Shown piece after piece: positions 9,001 through 14,937 of a stretch of 14,960 nucleotides of DNA (positions within the stretch are counted from its first letter, which is position 1; each line of letters begins with the position of its first letter). The stretch comes from PeH17 sp964414925 (GTDB lineage Bacteria; Bacillota; Clostridia; Christensenellales; CAG-138). The stretch spans positions 1-14,960 of the forward strand of contig CAYPXV010000032.1 of the NCBI GenBank assembly GCA_964414925.1. The letters are read 5' to 3'. The notes beneath the pieces are model-generated. The model ran no database searches and was not told the DNA's origin. It was given only the letters and a program-made list of their open reading frames with translations. The translations under genes were made by a program, and so were the position numbers.

Positions 9001-10309
9001 CGGAGGTGCTTTCGGATTCAGAGACCAACTTCAGGACGTGCTTGCACTATTACAAACAGACTGTGAATACGCAAGAGAGCATATATTGAAATGTTGCTCA
9101 ATGCAGTTCGAACAGGGTGATGTATTGCATTGGTGGCATGAAACCGATTCGGGAATAATTGGCGTCAGGACTACAATTTCGGATGACAGGCTTTTCTTGC
9201 CGTATGCGGTCGCAAGTTATCTGGATGTAACAAATGAATATGCCTTGCTTAACGAACAAATATGTTTTCTTGATTGTGTTGAAATCCCGAATGGAAAAAA
9301 GGATGTTTATTGCACTATGCATCATTCGAACAAAACTGTCGATGTTTATGAACATTGTATCAGGGCAATTGATTGCAGCTTGAAAAGCCTCGGCGTACAC
9401 GGTTTGCCGCTGGTAGGCGGCGGTGATTGGAACGATGGTATGGACAAATTACCCGACGGAACGCAAAGCGTATTAAATGCTTTTATGTTAGTAAAGGTAA
9501 TGGAAAGCTTTTTGCCAATATGCGAAAGACTGGATAAGACGGAGGATGCGCTTCGCTTTAAACAATCAATAAAATCCATGCGCTCAAATATAGAAAAGTA
9601 CGCTTGGAACGGCAAGTTCTATTCCCGTGCTCTTTATAGTGACGGCAGCAGTGTGGGTGGAGAACTGATAGACTGTGCCTGTCAGTGCTTTTCCGTCTTT
9701 ATCGGGGCTCAACATTGCAGGCAAGCTTTCAATGCCGTACTTGATAATCTCGTCGATGACAAAAACGGACTTATAAAGCTTCTGTCAAAAAGCTTTACAG
9801 GTAATGAAGGCGATAAGGAAATCGGCTATATCAGAGGGTATTTGCCGGGTGTAAGGGAGAACGGCGGACAATATACACATGCAGCCGTTTGGAGCGTAAT
9901 CGCTGCCTGTGTTCTGAAAAGACCCGACTATGCCGACAGACTCCTTAAACTGATTAATCCTTCGGAACATGGGGATTATAAAAAAATTAAAAAGTACATG
10001 GCAGAACCGTACGTCGTCGCGGGAGACGTGTATTCGCTCGAAAGAGCTGCGGGAAGGGCAGGATGGACTTGGTATACAGGAGCTGCCGCCTGGCTGTATC
10101 GTGCAATATGCGAATATGTTTTGGGAATAAAAAAGCACGGAAACACCTTATCGATAAATCCTTGTACCGATATGAAACATTTTTCCGTGATGTACCGCTT
10201 TAAAACTGCGACTTACAAAATAAAGGCAGTCAAATGCGGTAAGAATCAAAGTAACCGAATTGAGCTTATCGATGACGGCTGTATTCATGAGGTGGAAGTC
10301 TGTTATTGA
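3086..10309 (+). CDS. Cyclic beta-1,2-glucan synthase-type protein (GT84-cyclization-GH94)
   Basis: Giant 2407-residue membrane enzyme of the NdvB/ChvB type, which polymerises glucose from UDP-glucose into beta-1,2-glucan, trims it and closes it into rings. N-terminal helical region (about 1-270), two membrane helices (about 275-320), then the GT84 transferase with DAD (D481, D483), HDMLEG (594-599) and RRHRW (626-630). More membrane segments span about 655-818. A glycoamylase-like cyclization domain (about 835-1230, GH189 type) has GTMFEY (E1058), WGSTES (E1099) and HHQGMS (1192-1197). Two beta-sandwich segments (from about 1260 and 1690) precede the GH94 barrel with QSGGAFGFRDQLQD (about 1970), HWWHE (2015), GGGDWNDGMD (2111-2120) and GWTWYTG near the end. 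Rhizobial enzymes are about 2800 residues, so this is a compact form with no key motif missing. AGGAG at 3074-3078 sets the ATG. The 3' end overlaps the convergent protease gene by 44 bases. The ring-forming product is inferred from domain order. Confidence 0.88.
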   Translation: MFFSDNSIIESNNPEIKRFRFNPSSLISSLSLKYKSALTDFCSKDFEGDVFIEFIVSDFYRIEKQLRLISAECSNLNHLKLPFIENSNVPRILMLCRKLVAQTDAQINVNSLTVFFNAPQNKCFLEQAELSSMENMLRIALIEYITAAVNSELTSHEMTLTVKRALTSLNKLGNCDMLCAMRALNNAEQIFLSDPIYKQMDIRSKQHYLNRLSIIARKNGKSEEIVVNALSKLMKNKKGIRSHVGFYLIDEGEKELSAYLNLKRNVLQLSQKQKLAIIISAEWILTLPIIMFAISKSILLGVLLIIPIFMAVHTVTVNIALSIAKPKPLPRLIPSEQQLEDNKTLVCIPVLIVNEKDLTDACKTLQMHYLASRNEVNNSVSFCILGDFKDSAHCVENGEDELIDKACKLIDDLNAKYGGNIFHYVHRKRFYSAHDNLYMGKERKRGAVNALMQLIKFGKSGEICCAYPRLNCDYKYLTVLDADTVMPSGTLAQLIGTMLHPLNRAVFDKNNDRPTRGYSIIAPRMASTARSAAVSGFARLISGESGLGLYNNAISDFYQDVFAEGCFGGKGIIDIDAFMSATRGKIPDNTVLSHDMLEGCLSRAAFADDIVLYDGEPATLAAWWKRRHRWLRGDIQLLPFLITKLGKPLTSLSKHKLWLNIIFGLNNILIFSGIVLSLIFGNSACIAIALVCFFIDPIILFASEFVSAFRIHPMWNNLILLIRRRMLEFITLPYAFMNDLNAICVSLFRMTVSKKGMLEWQTAAMKSKVKSYYLHFYIEPLFGMVLSLFGVLGILGLTSSSLLCLPIGAAMIVAPSVIKHSDRGTSGYSFSEKQRKFLLRCAELTWEYFNVNCTRKTNFLPPDNYQQEPYKGCSNLTSPTNIAMALLAAVSAFDLKIISSDREIEFITAIVDTIEKMDKWNGLLFNWYDVSNLMPVKPRFVSSVDCGNLYAALITSAQAVREQDNYRLSERLDRLADEMNFLTLYDTEKDLFYIGLDYENGKLTDSRYDLYASESRLMSFALIAKGKIPVKHWQSLSRFVCEPMGARTLKSWSGTMFEYLMPLILLETIPNSLQFEICRNAVLTELLCNRGNMPWGSTESGYYTFDENMLYQYKAFGNPYLALEINLHRANVCAPYASMLALQIEPAAAVENLFEFEKLGMLGKFGFYEAADFEKSRMNSNTFEIVKSFMAHHQGMSLCAVNNAINDNKLVNRFMNLCEVRANEQLLFESMSFSPIIISTYKSCLVNSIPKHEQQDVSATCGAALISNGNYSVYLDSLGNGYSALNSVMLTPFDRTAKIENGIRFFIGFNDKVCSCAGTLKINNGIAYIESVYDGIKLKLDVCVLSDGNGEVRTLGILNTGNKDIYAEVGVFAQIALEEKSKYEAHPAFARICTGCSFKEDTLLFRRIPKPDRKELYAYFNLVSNDKVVYCCDANLSPERLLSPKQAMLYRSAVPCTNEPVEPFFTARTKILLKSGQMQKVILFAGIADSESNALNTVKKHKLQYDSIIESSALSSRALFDSLHISSDMYFSAQNIARCIINTVVFPSNKTMPPIRGIDNLWKFGLSGNKRIITLFISKTELKTSINKAVRIFRLLKTLNLEFDLVIIAEFVHEYSSNLKHDLDNAVSSLECMLISSLDISDREVEFLISVSALSFKNCNEVSEFKSFAKDDKLKKEGQLHTVPIGINNIALFNGFGGFLKNGEYVISVVNGKNPPLPWSNVIAGQSVGSLITDSGGGYTFLKNAKLERITPFSNDPMHDPSYECLKLFVNDEGIEIKSAADKTVKHGFGFTEFYVKTEKVDACLVETVDEKLPIKFYKLFIKTDENLNKLSLLLNFDFQIGEFYNPDAMIISQHKWGIAVDNVLNKVAKKAFLAVKDAKVEKYDSDGLRLKFSSNSLTIILGAAVESEIEQMIDMADFSLAMRYHREFVKGKLESLLIDTPDEKLNSIFNRRLLYQVYAARLMARTGFYQSGGAFGFRDQLQDVLALLQTDCEYAREHILKCCSMQFEQGDVLHWWHETDSGIIGVRTTISDDRLFLPYAVASYLDVTNEYALLNEQICFLDCVEIPNGKKDVYCTMHHSNKTVDVYEHCIRAIDCSLKSLGVHGLPLVGGGDWNDGMDKLPDGTQSVLNAFMLVKVMESFLPICERLDKTEDALRFKQSIKSMRSNIEKYAWNGKFYSRALYSDGSSVGGELIDCACQCFSVFIGAQHCRQAFNAVLDNLVDDKNGLIKLLSKSFTGNEGDKEIGYIRGYLPGVRENGGQYTHAAVWSVIAACVLKRPDYADRLLKLINPSEHGDYKKIKKYMAEPYVVAGDVYSLERAAGRAGWTWYTGAAAWLYRAICEYVLGIKKHGNTLSINPCTDMKHFSVMYRFKTATYKIKAVKCGKNQSNRIELIDDGCIHEVEVCY

Positions 10310-11201
10310 TTTTTAACAGCATTAATTCGCTGAAAATACTTTGTTCGCTTCGTCCTTCCATTGCCGCCTGCATTAGCTCGTATTCGCATATAGTCCCGAT
10401 GTGATTCGAATGTTCGTCGGTTATAAGCACTATACCGTAGCATTCGGTTCTTAACTGCCCCAGTGCGGTCTGTACCGTAACATCCTTATTCATTGCCAGG
10501 GCACGAACGGGGAGGGCAGCTCCCGCTTGCAGTCTGCTTTGAGCGTTAAGGTGCTGTTTTATCCGTTTCAGCGACAGGTCTTTTCGCTGCATATTCGATG
10601 AAAGCATAATAAAAAAACCGAGCATTGCCGCCTGTATTCCGTCGTATATGTTTGTTTGCGATGTGAAAACGACTTTTATTATGCCGATTATAATCAAAAC
10701 TATGCCGAAAAATAAACCGATATTACATAAAAACAAAGTAACGGAACGTGCGTTATATCGTTTTGAAAGTAGGGCGCAGGCAAGCCTTCCGCCGTCAAGA
10801 GGTAAAACGGGAAATAGGTTCAGTACGGCAACGTTTAAATTGAATTTTACGAATAAGTCAACTAAGTCCTTGTTTGTCGGAAGTAAAGTTGTCAGAGCTG
10901 CTCCGCATATACATAATAAAATGCTCGCAAGAGGTCCTGCTGCATATATGGCGGCATTATCCGCCGATGAGACGGGCTCGTATAAAAGCTTCGCTACGCA
11001 GCCGAACGGTTGCATATCCAAACTTATAATCCTATAGCCAAGCCGCATGGCGGTGAAAGCATGAGCCGTTTCGTGAATCATTATGGAAAAAACCATAATA
11101 AGATAATTCCACAGCTCGCCGAATACGGCGGCAAGGGGAAGAAGAAATAATACGGGGATTGAGCAGTTAAACTCAATTCCCCTCACATCGGCTACTTTCA
11201 C
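10266..11201 (-). CDS. spoIVFB: Site-2 protease of the SpoIVFB type with C-terminal CBS-like domain
   Basis: 311-residue M50 intramembrane metalloprotease. HETAH at 43-47 and NLFPVLPLDGG at 128-138 (D136) supply the zinc ligands, at almost the same positions as in Bacillus subtilis SpoIVFB. About six hydrophobic segments cover residues 13-205, and a single CBS-like domain follows (about 228-290, AALPVRALAMNKDVTVQTAL onward), as in SpoIVFB, where it senses nucleotide. In sporulation this enzyme sits in the outer forespore membrane and releases sigma-K from its pro-form. The start is GTG (11201-11199), directly abutting the TAA of the SpoIVFA-like gene. Its ribosome binding site GGAGGTG (11214-11208) lies inside that gene, so the two are translationally coupled. 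The last 14 codons and the stop lie over the end of the opposing glucan synthase gene. The substrate was not seen, so pro-sigma-K is inferred from family and partner. Confidence 0.85.
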   Translation of the reverse strand: MKVADVRGIEFNCSIPVLFLLPLAAVFGELWNYLIMVFSIMIHETAHAFTAMRLGYRIISLDMQPFGCVAKLLYEPVSSADNAAIYAAGPLASILLCICGAALTTLLPTNKDLVDLFVKFNLNVAVLNLFPVLPLDGGRLACALLSKRYNARSVTLFLCNIGLFFGIVLIIIGIIKVVFTSQTNIYDGIQAAMLGFFIMLSSNMQRKDLSLKRIKQHLNAQSRLQAGAALPVRALAMNKDVTVQTALGQLRTECYGIVLITDEHSNHIGTICEYELMQAAMEGRSEQSIFSELMLLKINNRLPPHEYSRHR

Positions 11202-11786
11202 TTATCCCACCTCCGCTTCTATACCGAGAAATTTGAGCGGATCAACAGGACGTCCCCTCTCCAATACCCTTATCAGAAGAAAGTCGTTCCTTAATTTACC
11301 AAGCTCACTGTTCTGTATGATGGGTTGCCCCTTTTCCACAACTATTTCCGTAAGCCCATAATAGTAAATGTCTATATCATCACTGCTGCTTATACATACA
11401 TAACCGCCTAAATCCTCATCTACCGATATGCTCTTTACCATACCCGAAAGCATTGATACAACCTCCGTTCCGGCTTCGGCATACAGCTTTGCAATGTGCG
11501 TTGATTCTTCCTCCAATGCTCCGTGAAATTTTATCGGACTTATGGGAGAATCACTTGGGGAAAATACTTCGATTATAGAAGGTAAGTTCACAAGTTTGAG
11601 TTTACCTAATTTACTCTCGTCGGGATCAAGTGTTTCCATTGCCTGAATTTCCCTCATTGCCGCAACAATTTCTTCCGTTTTATCCGATTTTGTAACCTTT
11701 ATCATGAATGCCAACATAAATATCCCCGTGCTTATCGCGAGCAGAATCAAATGCGGAAACCTTCCACCGCCTTCAGTCTTTTTCAT
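11202..11786 (-). CDS. spoIVFA: SpoIVFA-like protein with degenerate M23/LytM domain
   Basis: 194 residues: one N-terminal membrane helix (about 10-27), a linker, then an M23 (LytM) fold from about residue 105 (AGTEVVSMLSG, GGYVCIS, VVEKGQPI, the SELGK turn, RGRPVDPLKFLG). The catalytic histidines of active M23 peptidases are absent; IDIYYYGLTE stands where an active enzyme has its Y-x-H-L strand. The domain should therefore be a binding or regulatory one, as in Bacillus SpoIVFA, which holds the SpoIVFB protease inactive until the forespore signals. This protein is shorter than Bacillus SpoIVFA (about 264). Identification rests on the architecture plus the abutting SpoIVFB-like gene; sequence identity alone would be weak. 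The ATG at 11786 has GGAGG (11798-11794) 7 bases upstream. Confidence 0.72.
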   Translation of the reverse strand: MKKTEGGGRFPHLILLAISTGIFMLAFMIKVTKSDKTEEIVAAMREIQAMETLDPDESKLGKLKLVNLPSIIEVFSPSDSPISPIKFHGALEEESTHIAKLYAEAGTEVVSMLSGMVKSISVDEDLGGYVCISSSDDIDIYYYGLTEIVVEKGQPIIQNSELGKLRNDFLLIRVLERGRPVDPLKFLGIEAEVG

Positions 11787-11813
11787 TTCTTTGCCTCCGT
11801 TTTTTTTTATTTA

Positions 11814-11842
11814 ATTTTATTCGCTTTATAGAAAGTTATTGA
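11814..11842 (-). promoter_or_regulatory. Possible sigma-E-like promoter of the spoIVFA-spoIVFB unit
   Basis: Read on the minus strand, TCAATAA (11842-11836) and AATAAAAT (11821-11814) stand 14 bases apart. They resemble the mother-cell sigma-E pattern (ATA-centred -35, CATACAAT-like -10). Bacillus spoIVF is sigma-E controlled, which makes the candidate sensible. The leader to the ribosome binding site at 11798 would be short. The match is imperfect in AT-rich DNA, so this is a suggestion only. Confidence 0.25.
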
Positions 11843-11867
11843 CAAATTCGATTAATAATTTTAATAT
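11839..11867 (+). promoter_or_regulatory. Sigma-A type promoter of the short-chain dehydrogenase gene
   Basis: TTGACA at 11839-11844 is a perfect -35 box. After 17 bases comes TAATAT (11862-11867), four of six to consensus. Transcription would begin about 11874, just before the AGGAGG ribosome binding site (11878-11883). The -35 bases overlap the minus-strand sporulation promoter candidate, so the divergent promoters may interfere. Confidence 0.6.
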
Positions 11868-11889
11868 AGGAATAAAGAGGAGGAACGCA

Positions 11890-12690
11890 ATGAAAAACGT
11901 TTTATTGACAGGTGTGTCGGGCGGCATGGGTCGTGCGGCGGCAAAACTTTTAATCGATAACGGATTTACCGTCTACGGAATCGATATTCACGATAAATGC
12001 GATACCGAAAAGGTGATTTATTTTAAAGCGGATATCGCAGACGATGAAAGTCTTAAAAAGGTATTTGATTCGATAAGTTCATCGGGTGTTTTCTTAGATG
12101 CAATTGTTCATATGGCAGGTATGTATGATATGAACTCCCTCATAGAAATTTCGGAATCTTCCTTTAAACGCATATTCGATGTAAATTTCTATAGCATGTT
12201 TAAAATCAATAAGCTTTTCTTTCCGCTGCTTAATGAACATGCCAGAATCGTTATGGTTTCAAGTGAGCTTGCACCTTTACAACCATTGCCTTTTACGGGT
12301 CTTTACGGTATGACAAAGTCCGCAGTCGAAAAATATGCGTTCTCTTTGAGAATGGAATTGAATCTTCTGGGCTATGATGTCGTCGTCATTCGCCCCGGTG
12401 CCGTTGCGACACCTATGATAAACAGTTCATCAAACTCCATTGATGACTTTTGTAAAAATACCGTTGTTTACGGCGGTAAACTGAAAAATTTCGAAGCTCT
12501 GGTCAAAGCTGTCAAGACCAAAACCGTTCCGCCTCAAAGCATAGCGAAAATCCTTTTGAAGGCTCTTTGCGCTCGTAAACCCAAATTGGTCTATAACATC
12601 AACAGGAATTTTGGTCTGATGCTGCTGAATTTCCTTCCGGCACGATTGCAGTTGACGCTCATAACTTTTATACTCAAAATAAAAAAATAG
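11890..12690 (+). CDS. Short-chain dehydrogenase/reductase (SDR), NAD(P)-dependent
   Basis: 266-residue classical SDR. The Rossmann motif TGVSGGMG (7-14) is followed by D32 at the end of the second strand, which usually favours NAD(H). HMAG replaces the usual NNAG. The catalytic set is S124/S125, Y139 and K143 (YGMTK), then RPGAVATPM, where the P-G and T hold the cofactor. The C-terminus (about 240-266) is hydrophobic then basic, suggesting a substrate lid or loose membrane contact. The substrate cannot be told. ATG 11890 was chosen because AGGAGG (11878-11883) is 6 bases away; the longer in-frame opening at TTG 11839 coincides with the -35 box and cannot be the start. The gene has its own promoter. 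No hairpin terminator follows, so some transcription may run on into the next unit. Confidence 0.88.
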   Translation: MKNVLLTGVSGGMGRAAAKLLIDNGFTVYGIDIHDKCDTEKVIYFKADIADDESLKKVFDSISSSGVFLDAIVHMAGMYDMNSLIEISESSFKRIFDVNFYSMFKINKLFFPLLNEHARIVMVSSELAPLQPLPFTGLYGMTKSAVEKYAFSLRMELNLLGYDVVVIRPGAVATPMINSSSNSIDDFCKNTVVYGGKLKNFEALVKAVKTKTVPPQSIAKILLKALCARKPKLVYNINRNFGLMLLNFLPARLQLTLITFILKIKK

Positions 12691-12696
12691 TCTCTG

Positions 12697-12723
12697 TTGT
12701 TATTATCGGGAATGTGTTATAAT
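12697..12723 (+). promoter_or_regulatory. Extended -10 promoter of the Ldh-asparaginase unit
   Basis: TGTTATAAT at 12715-12723 is a perfect extended -10 (TG, one base, TATAAT). A poor -35, TTGTTA at 12697-12702, lies 15 bases upstream, which suits an extended -10 promoter that depends little on the -35. Transcription would start near 12730, giving a leader of about 40 bases before ATG 12771. Confidence 0.65.
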
Positions 12724-12770
12724 CTATTGCAGTAACATCGTTTGTTTAAATATATCTACTGGAGGATAAA

Positions 12771-13874
12771 ATGACTGAAACAAGACAGTACATTCCTTGG
12801 AATACGATTCAATCCTTTATGAAACAGGCATTCATGGGATACGGTGTACCCGAAAAGGATGCGGAAATATGTACCGACGTATTGATGGAAAGTGACAGAC
12901 GAGGTATCGAGAGCCATGGCTGCAACAGATTCAAACCTATATATATCGATAGAATCGAACAGGGGATTTTAAATCCCGTTACCCAAATCGAAGTGCTGAA
13001 GGAAACTCCCACGTCACTTGTCTATGATGCTCATGACGGTATGGGCATGGTCGCAAGTCATAAGATGATGACAAGCCTTATAGAAAAGGCAAAGACTTAC
13101 GGCATGAGTATGGGTGCAATAAGAAATTCAAGCCATTTCGGTATTGCAGGTTATTGGGCTACGATGGCAACCGATGCGAACCTTGTTTGTATCATGGGTA
13201 CTAATGCAAGACCCAGTATCGCTCCGACTTTCGGTATTGAGCCCATGTTAGGAACAAACCCGATTACAGTCGGTATTCCAACCGATGAACCGTTCCCATT
13301 CGTTATAGACTGTGCTACATCGATAATTCAAAGAGGTACGGTTGAAGTATTTGCAAGAAACGGTGAACCCACACCCGACGGTCTGGTTCTGGGTGAGGAC
13401 GGCAACTATATGACCGACAGTGCCGCTATACTTCCCGCCCTGCTCGAAGGTAAGGCTTCCTTTGTTCCCATAGGCGGATACAAGGGTTACGGCTATGCTA
13501 CCATGATTGAAATCCTTTCTGCCGCATTGGCATCGGGACACTTTATGCATCAGCTTTCGGGCATAAATGATGACGGCAGTTTAAGACCTCATGGCTTGGG
13601 TCATTTCTTTGTTCTGCTCAATCCGGAATTTATGCTCGGTAATGATGAATTTAAACATACTGCCGGTGAAATACTCCGTTCACTGCGTGCATCGAAAAAA
13701 GCTCCCGGCAGGGACAGAATCTACACTGCCGGCGAAAAGGAATATCTTGCTTCGCTTGATAGGAAGGATAAGGGCGTGCCCGTCAGCGAAAGCGTTCAAA
13801 AAGATCTTGCGGAAATAAGAGATAAATTGGGTCTTACTCAATTCGTTTTTCCGTTTGAAAATAATAATCCTTAA
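12771..13874 (+). CDS. Ldh_2 family NAD(P)-dependent oxidoreductase (malate/L-lactate dehydrogenase type)
   Basis: 367 residues, typical for this family (YlbC/AllD/ComC), which is unrelated to classical Rossmann lactate dehydrogenases and oxidises or reduces 2-hydroxy/2-keto acids. Motifs: SDRRGIESHG with catalytic H49, NSSHFG (119-124), TNARPSIAPTFG followed by GTNPI, IDCATS with D180, and GYKGYG (236-241). Members act on malate, lactate, ureidoglycolate, sulfolactate or similar, and sequence alone does not separate them. Start at ATG 12771 with GGAGG (12761-12765) 5 bases upstream. It forms a two-gene unit with the asparaginase, whose start lies 20 bases beyond this stop. Asparaginase yields aspartate, one transamination from oxaloacetate, so a malate/oxaloacetate role is attractive but only inferred. 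No residue of the usual active-site set looks lost. Confidence 0.87.
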   Translation: MTETRQYIPWNTIQSFMKQAFMGYGVPEKDAEICTDVLMESDRRGIESHGCNRFKPIYIDRIEQGILNPVTQIEVLKETPTSLVYDAHDGMGMVASHKMMTSLIEKAKTYGMSMGAIRNSSHFGIAGYWATMATDANLVCIMGTNARPSIAPTFGIEPMLGTNPITVGIPTDEPFPFVIDCATSIIQRGTVEVFARNGEPTPDGLVLGEDGNYMTDSAAILPALLEGKASFVPIGGYKGYGYATMIEILSAALASGHFMHQLSGINDDGSLRPHGLGHFFVLLNPEFMLGNDEFKHTAGEILRSLRASKKAPGRDRIYTAGEKEYLASLDRKDKGVPVSESVQKDLAEIRDKLGLTQFVFPFENNNP

Positions 13875-13884
13875 TTACTGCCAT

Positions 13885-13889
13885 GGAGG
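13885..13889 (+). promoter_or_regulatory. Ribosome binding site that fixes the asparaginase start
   Basis: GGAGG begins inside the first of two in-frame ATG codons (13883) and lies 5 bases before the second (13895). The first ATG has no site of its own, so initiation is at 13895 and the protein begins MKKICLISTGGTIA. Confidence 0.8.
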
Positions 13890-13894
13890 AGAAA

Positions 13895-14875
13895 ATGAAA
13901 AAAATCTGCTTGATTTCGACAGGCGGTACGATTGCCTGCGTTCCGACAAGCAACGGACTGAAACCCGAGCTTACGGCATTTCAGCTTTTGGAACTTATCG
14001 GTTATCATAATAAGAATATCGAAACGCTTGACCTTTTCAGTATGGATTCCTCAAATATTCAGCCTGAAGAATGGATTACCATCGCTAATGCTCTCAACGA
14101 TGCGGCGCAAAAATACGACGGCATTGTTTTGACTCACGGCACGGATACCATGGCATATACCGCAAGTATGTTAAGCTTTATGCTGTCGGGTATTAAAGTT
14201 CCGGTCGTTTTAACCGGTGCGCAGTATCCGGCTGTCTATCCCGATTCCGACGGAAGACGTAACCTCGAAAATGCGATAATCGCAGCAAATTCTTTAAATG
14301 GCGGAGTCTATATCTGCTTTGGCAGCTCCTTGATTTTGGGCTGTCGTGCCGTTAAAACGAGAACTACATCCCTTAATGCATTCGAGTCTATAAACTATCC
14401 CTATATAGGCACGATAAGCGACGGCAGAATGCTTCCTCTGTCCGAACCGCCTGCTGTAAATGAGTTTCATTTCTCAACACATATAGACCCCAGAGTAGCT
14501 TTAATTAAGCTTACCCCGGGTCTTACGCCTAAACTTCTTGATTCAATCAGGGATTGCGATATTAAAGGTGTCGTTATCGAAGCTTTCGGTCTTGGCGGAA
14601 TGCACTCGATAAGACGAAATCATTTGCAGTCAATCAAACAGCTTATGGACTGCAATATTCCCGTTGTGCTTACAAGTCAGTGCCTGTATGAACAAAGCAC
14701 CCCCGATATATATGAAGTCAGCAGACCTCTTAAAGAAATGGGTGTCATTTCAGCTAAGGATATGACTACCGAAGCGGCTATAACAAAGCTTATGTGGGTT
14801 TTGGGTCATACCGATGATATGGCGCAAATCAGACGCATGGTTGAAAAAAATCTCGTCGGCGAACTTACCGAATAA
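13895..14875 (+). CDS. ansA: Type I (cytoplasmic) L-asparaginase
   Basis: 326 residues without a signal peptide, which suits the cytoplasmic low-affinity type I enzyme that converts L-asparagine to L-aspartate and ammonia. STGGTIA near the N-terminus carries the nucleophile T12. THGTDT (80-85) gives the second triad Thr and Asp (T83, D84), and the family Lys is expected in the RAVKTRTT segment (about 155). The PVVLTGAQ strand and a C-terminal domain with VVLTSQC complete the fold. It follows the Ldh_2 dehydrogenase with no promoter between, so both come from 12697-12723. The pairing suggests nitrogen scavenging from asparagine, with carbon passing through aspartate and C4 acids. A glutaminase side activity is possible, but the type I length and motifs favour asparaginase. 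Confidence 0.9.
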   Translation: MKKICLISTGGTIACVPTSNGLKPELTAFQLLELIGYHNKNIETLDLFSMDSSNIQPEEWITIANALNDAAQKYDGIVLTHGTDTMAYTASMLSFMLSGIKVPVVLTGAQYPAVYPDSDGRRNLENAIIAANSLNGGVYICFGSSLILGCRAVKTRTTSLNAFESINYPYIGTISDGRMLPLSEPPAVNEFHFSTHIDPRVALIKLTPGLTPKLLDSIRDCDIKGVVIEAFGLGGMHSIRRNHLQSIKQLMDCNIPVVLTSQCLYEQSTPDIYEVSRPLKEMGVISAKDMTTEAAITKLMWVLGHTDDMAQIRRMVEKNLVGELTE

Positions 14876-14881
14876 TTTATT

Positions 14882-14909
14882 GAGCTGTAATTTTATTGCA
14901 GCTCTGTTT
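14882..14909 (+). terminator. Hairpin terminator after the asparaginase gene
   Basis: GAGCTGTAA (14882-14890) pairs with TTGCAGCTC (14896-14904) over nine base pairs with one G-U wobble around a five-base loop. The following tract TGTTTA is T-rich but interrupted, so termination may be partial. It sits 6 bases after the stop, the usual place for the end of this unit. Confidence 0.6.
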
Positions 14910-14937
14910 ACATTTTATCTAAAAACGAGGAGCGATT

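Noticed and set aside
10300..10319. CTGTTA/TAACAG inverted repeat at the end of the glucan synthase gene, considered as a terminator
   Set aside because: Only six mostly A-T pairs and no T tract on either side; it also lies inside the protease coding sequence.
11839..11889. N-terminal extension of the short-chain dehydrogenase from TTG 11839
   Set aside because: That TTG is part of the -35 box and lies upstream of the predicted transcription start; AGGAGG fits ATG 11890.
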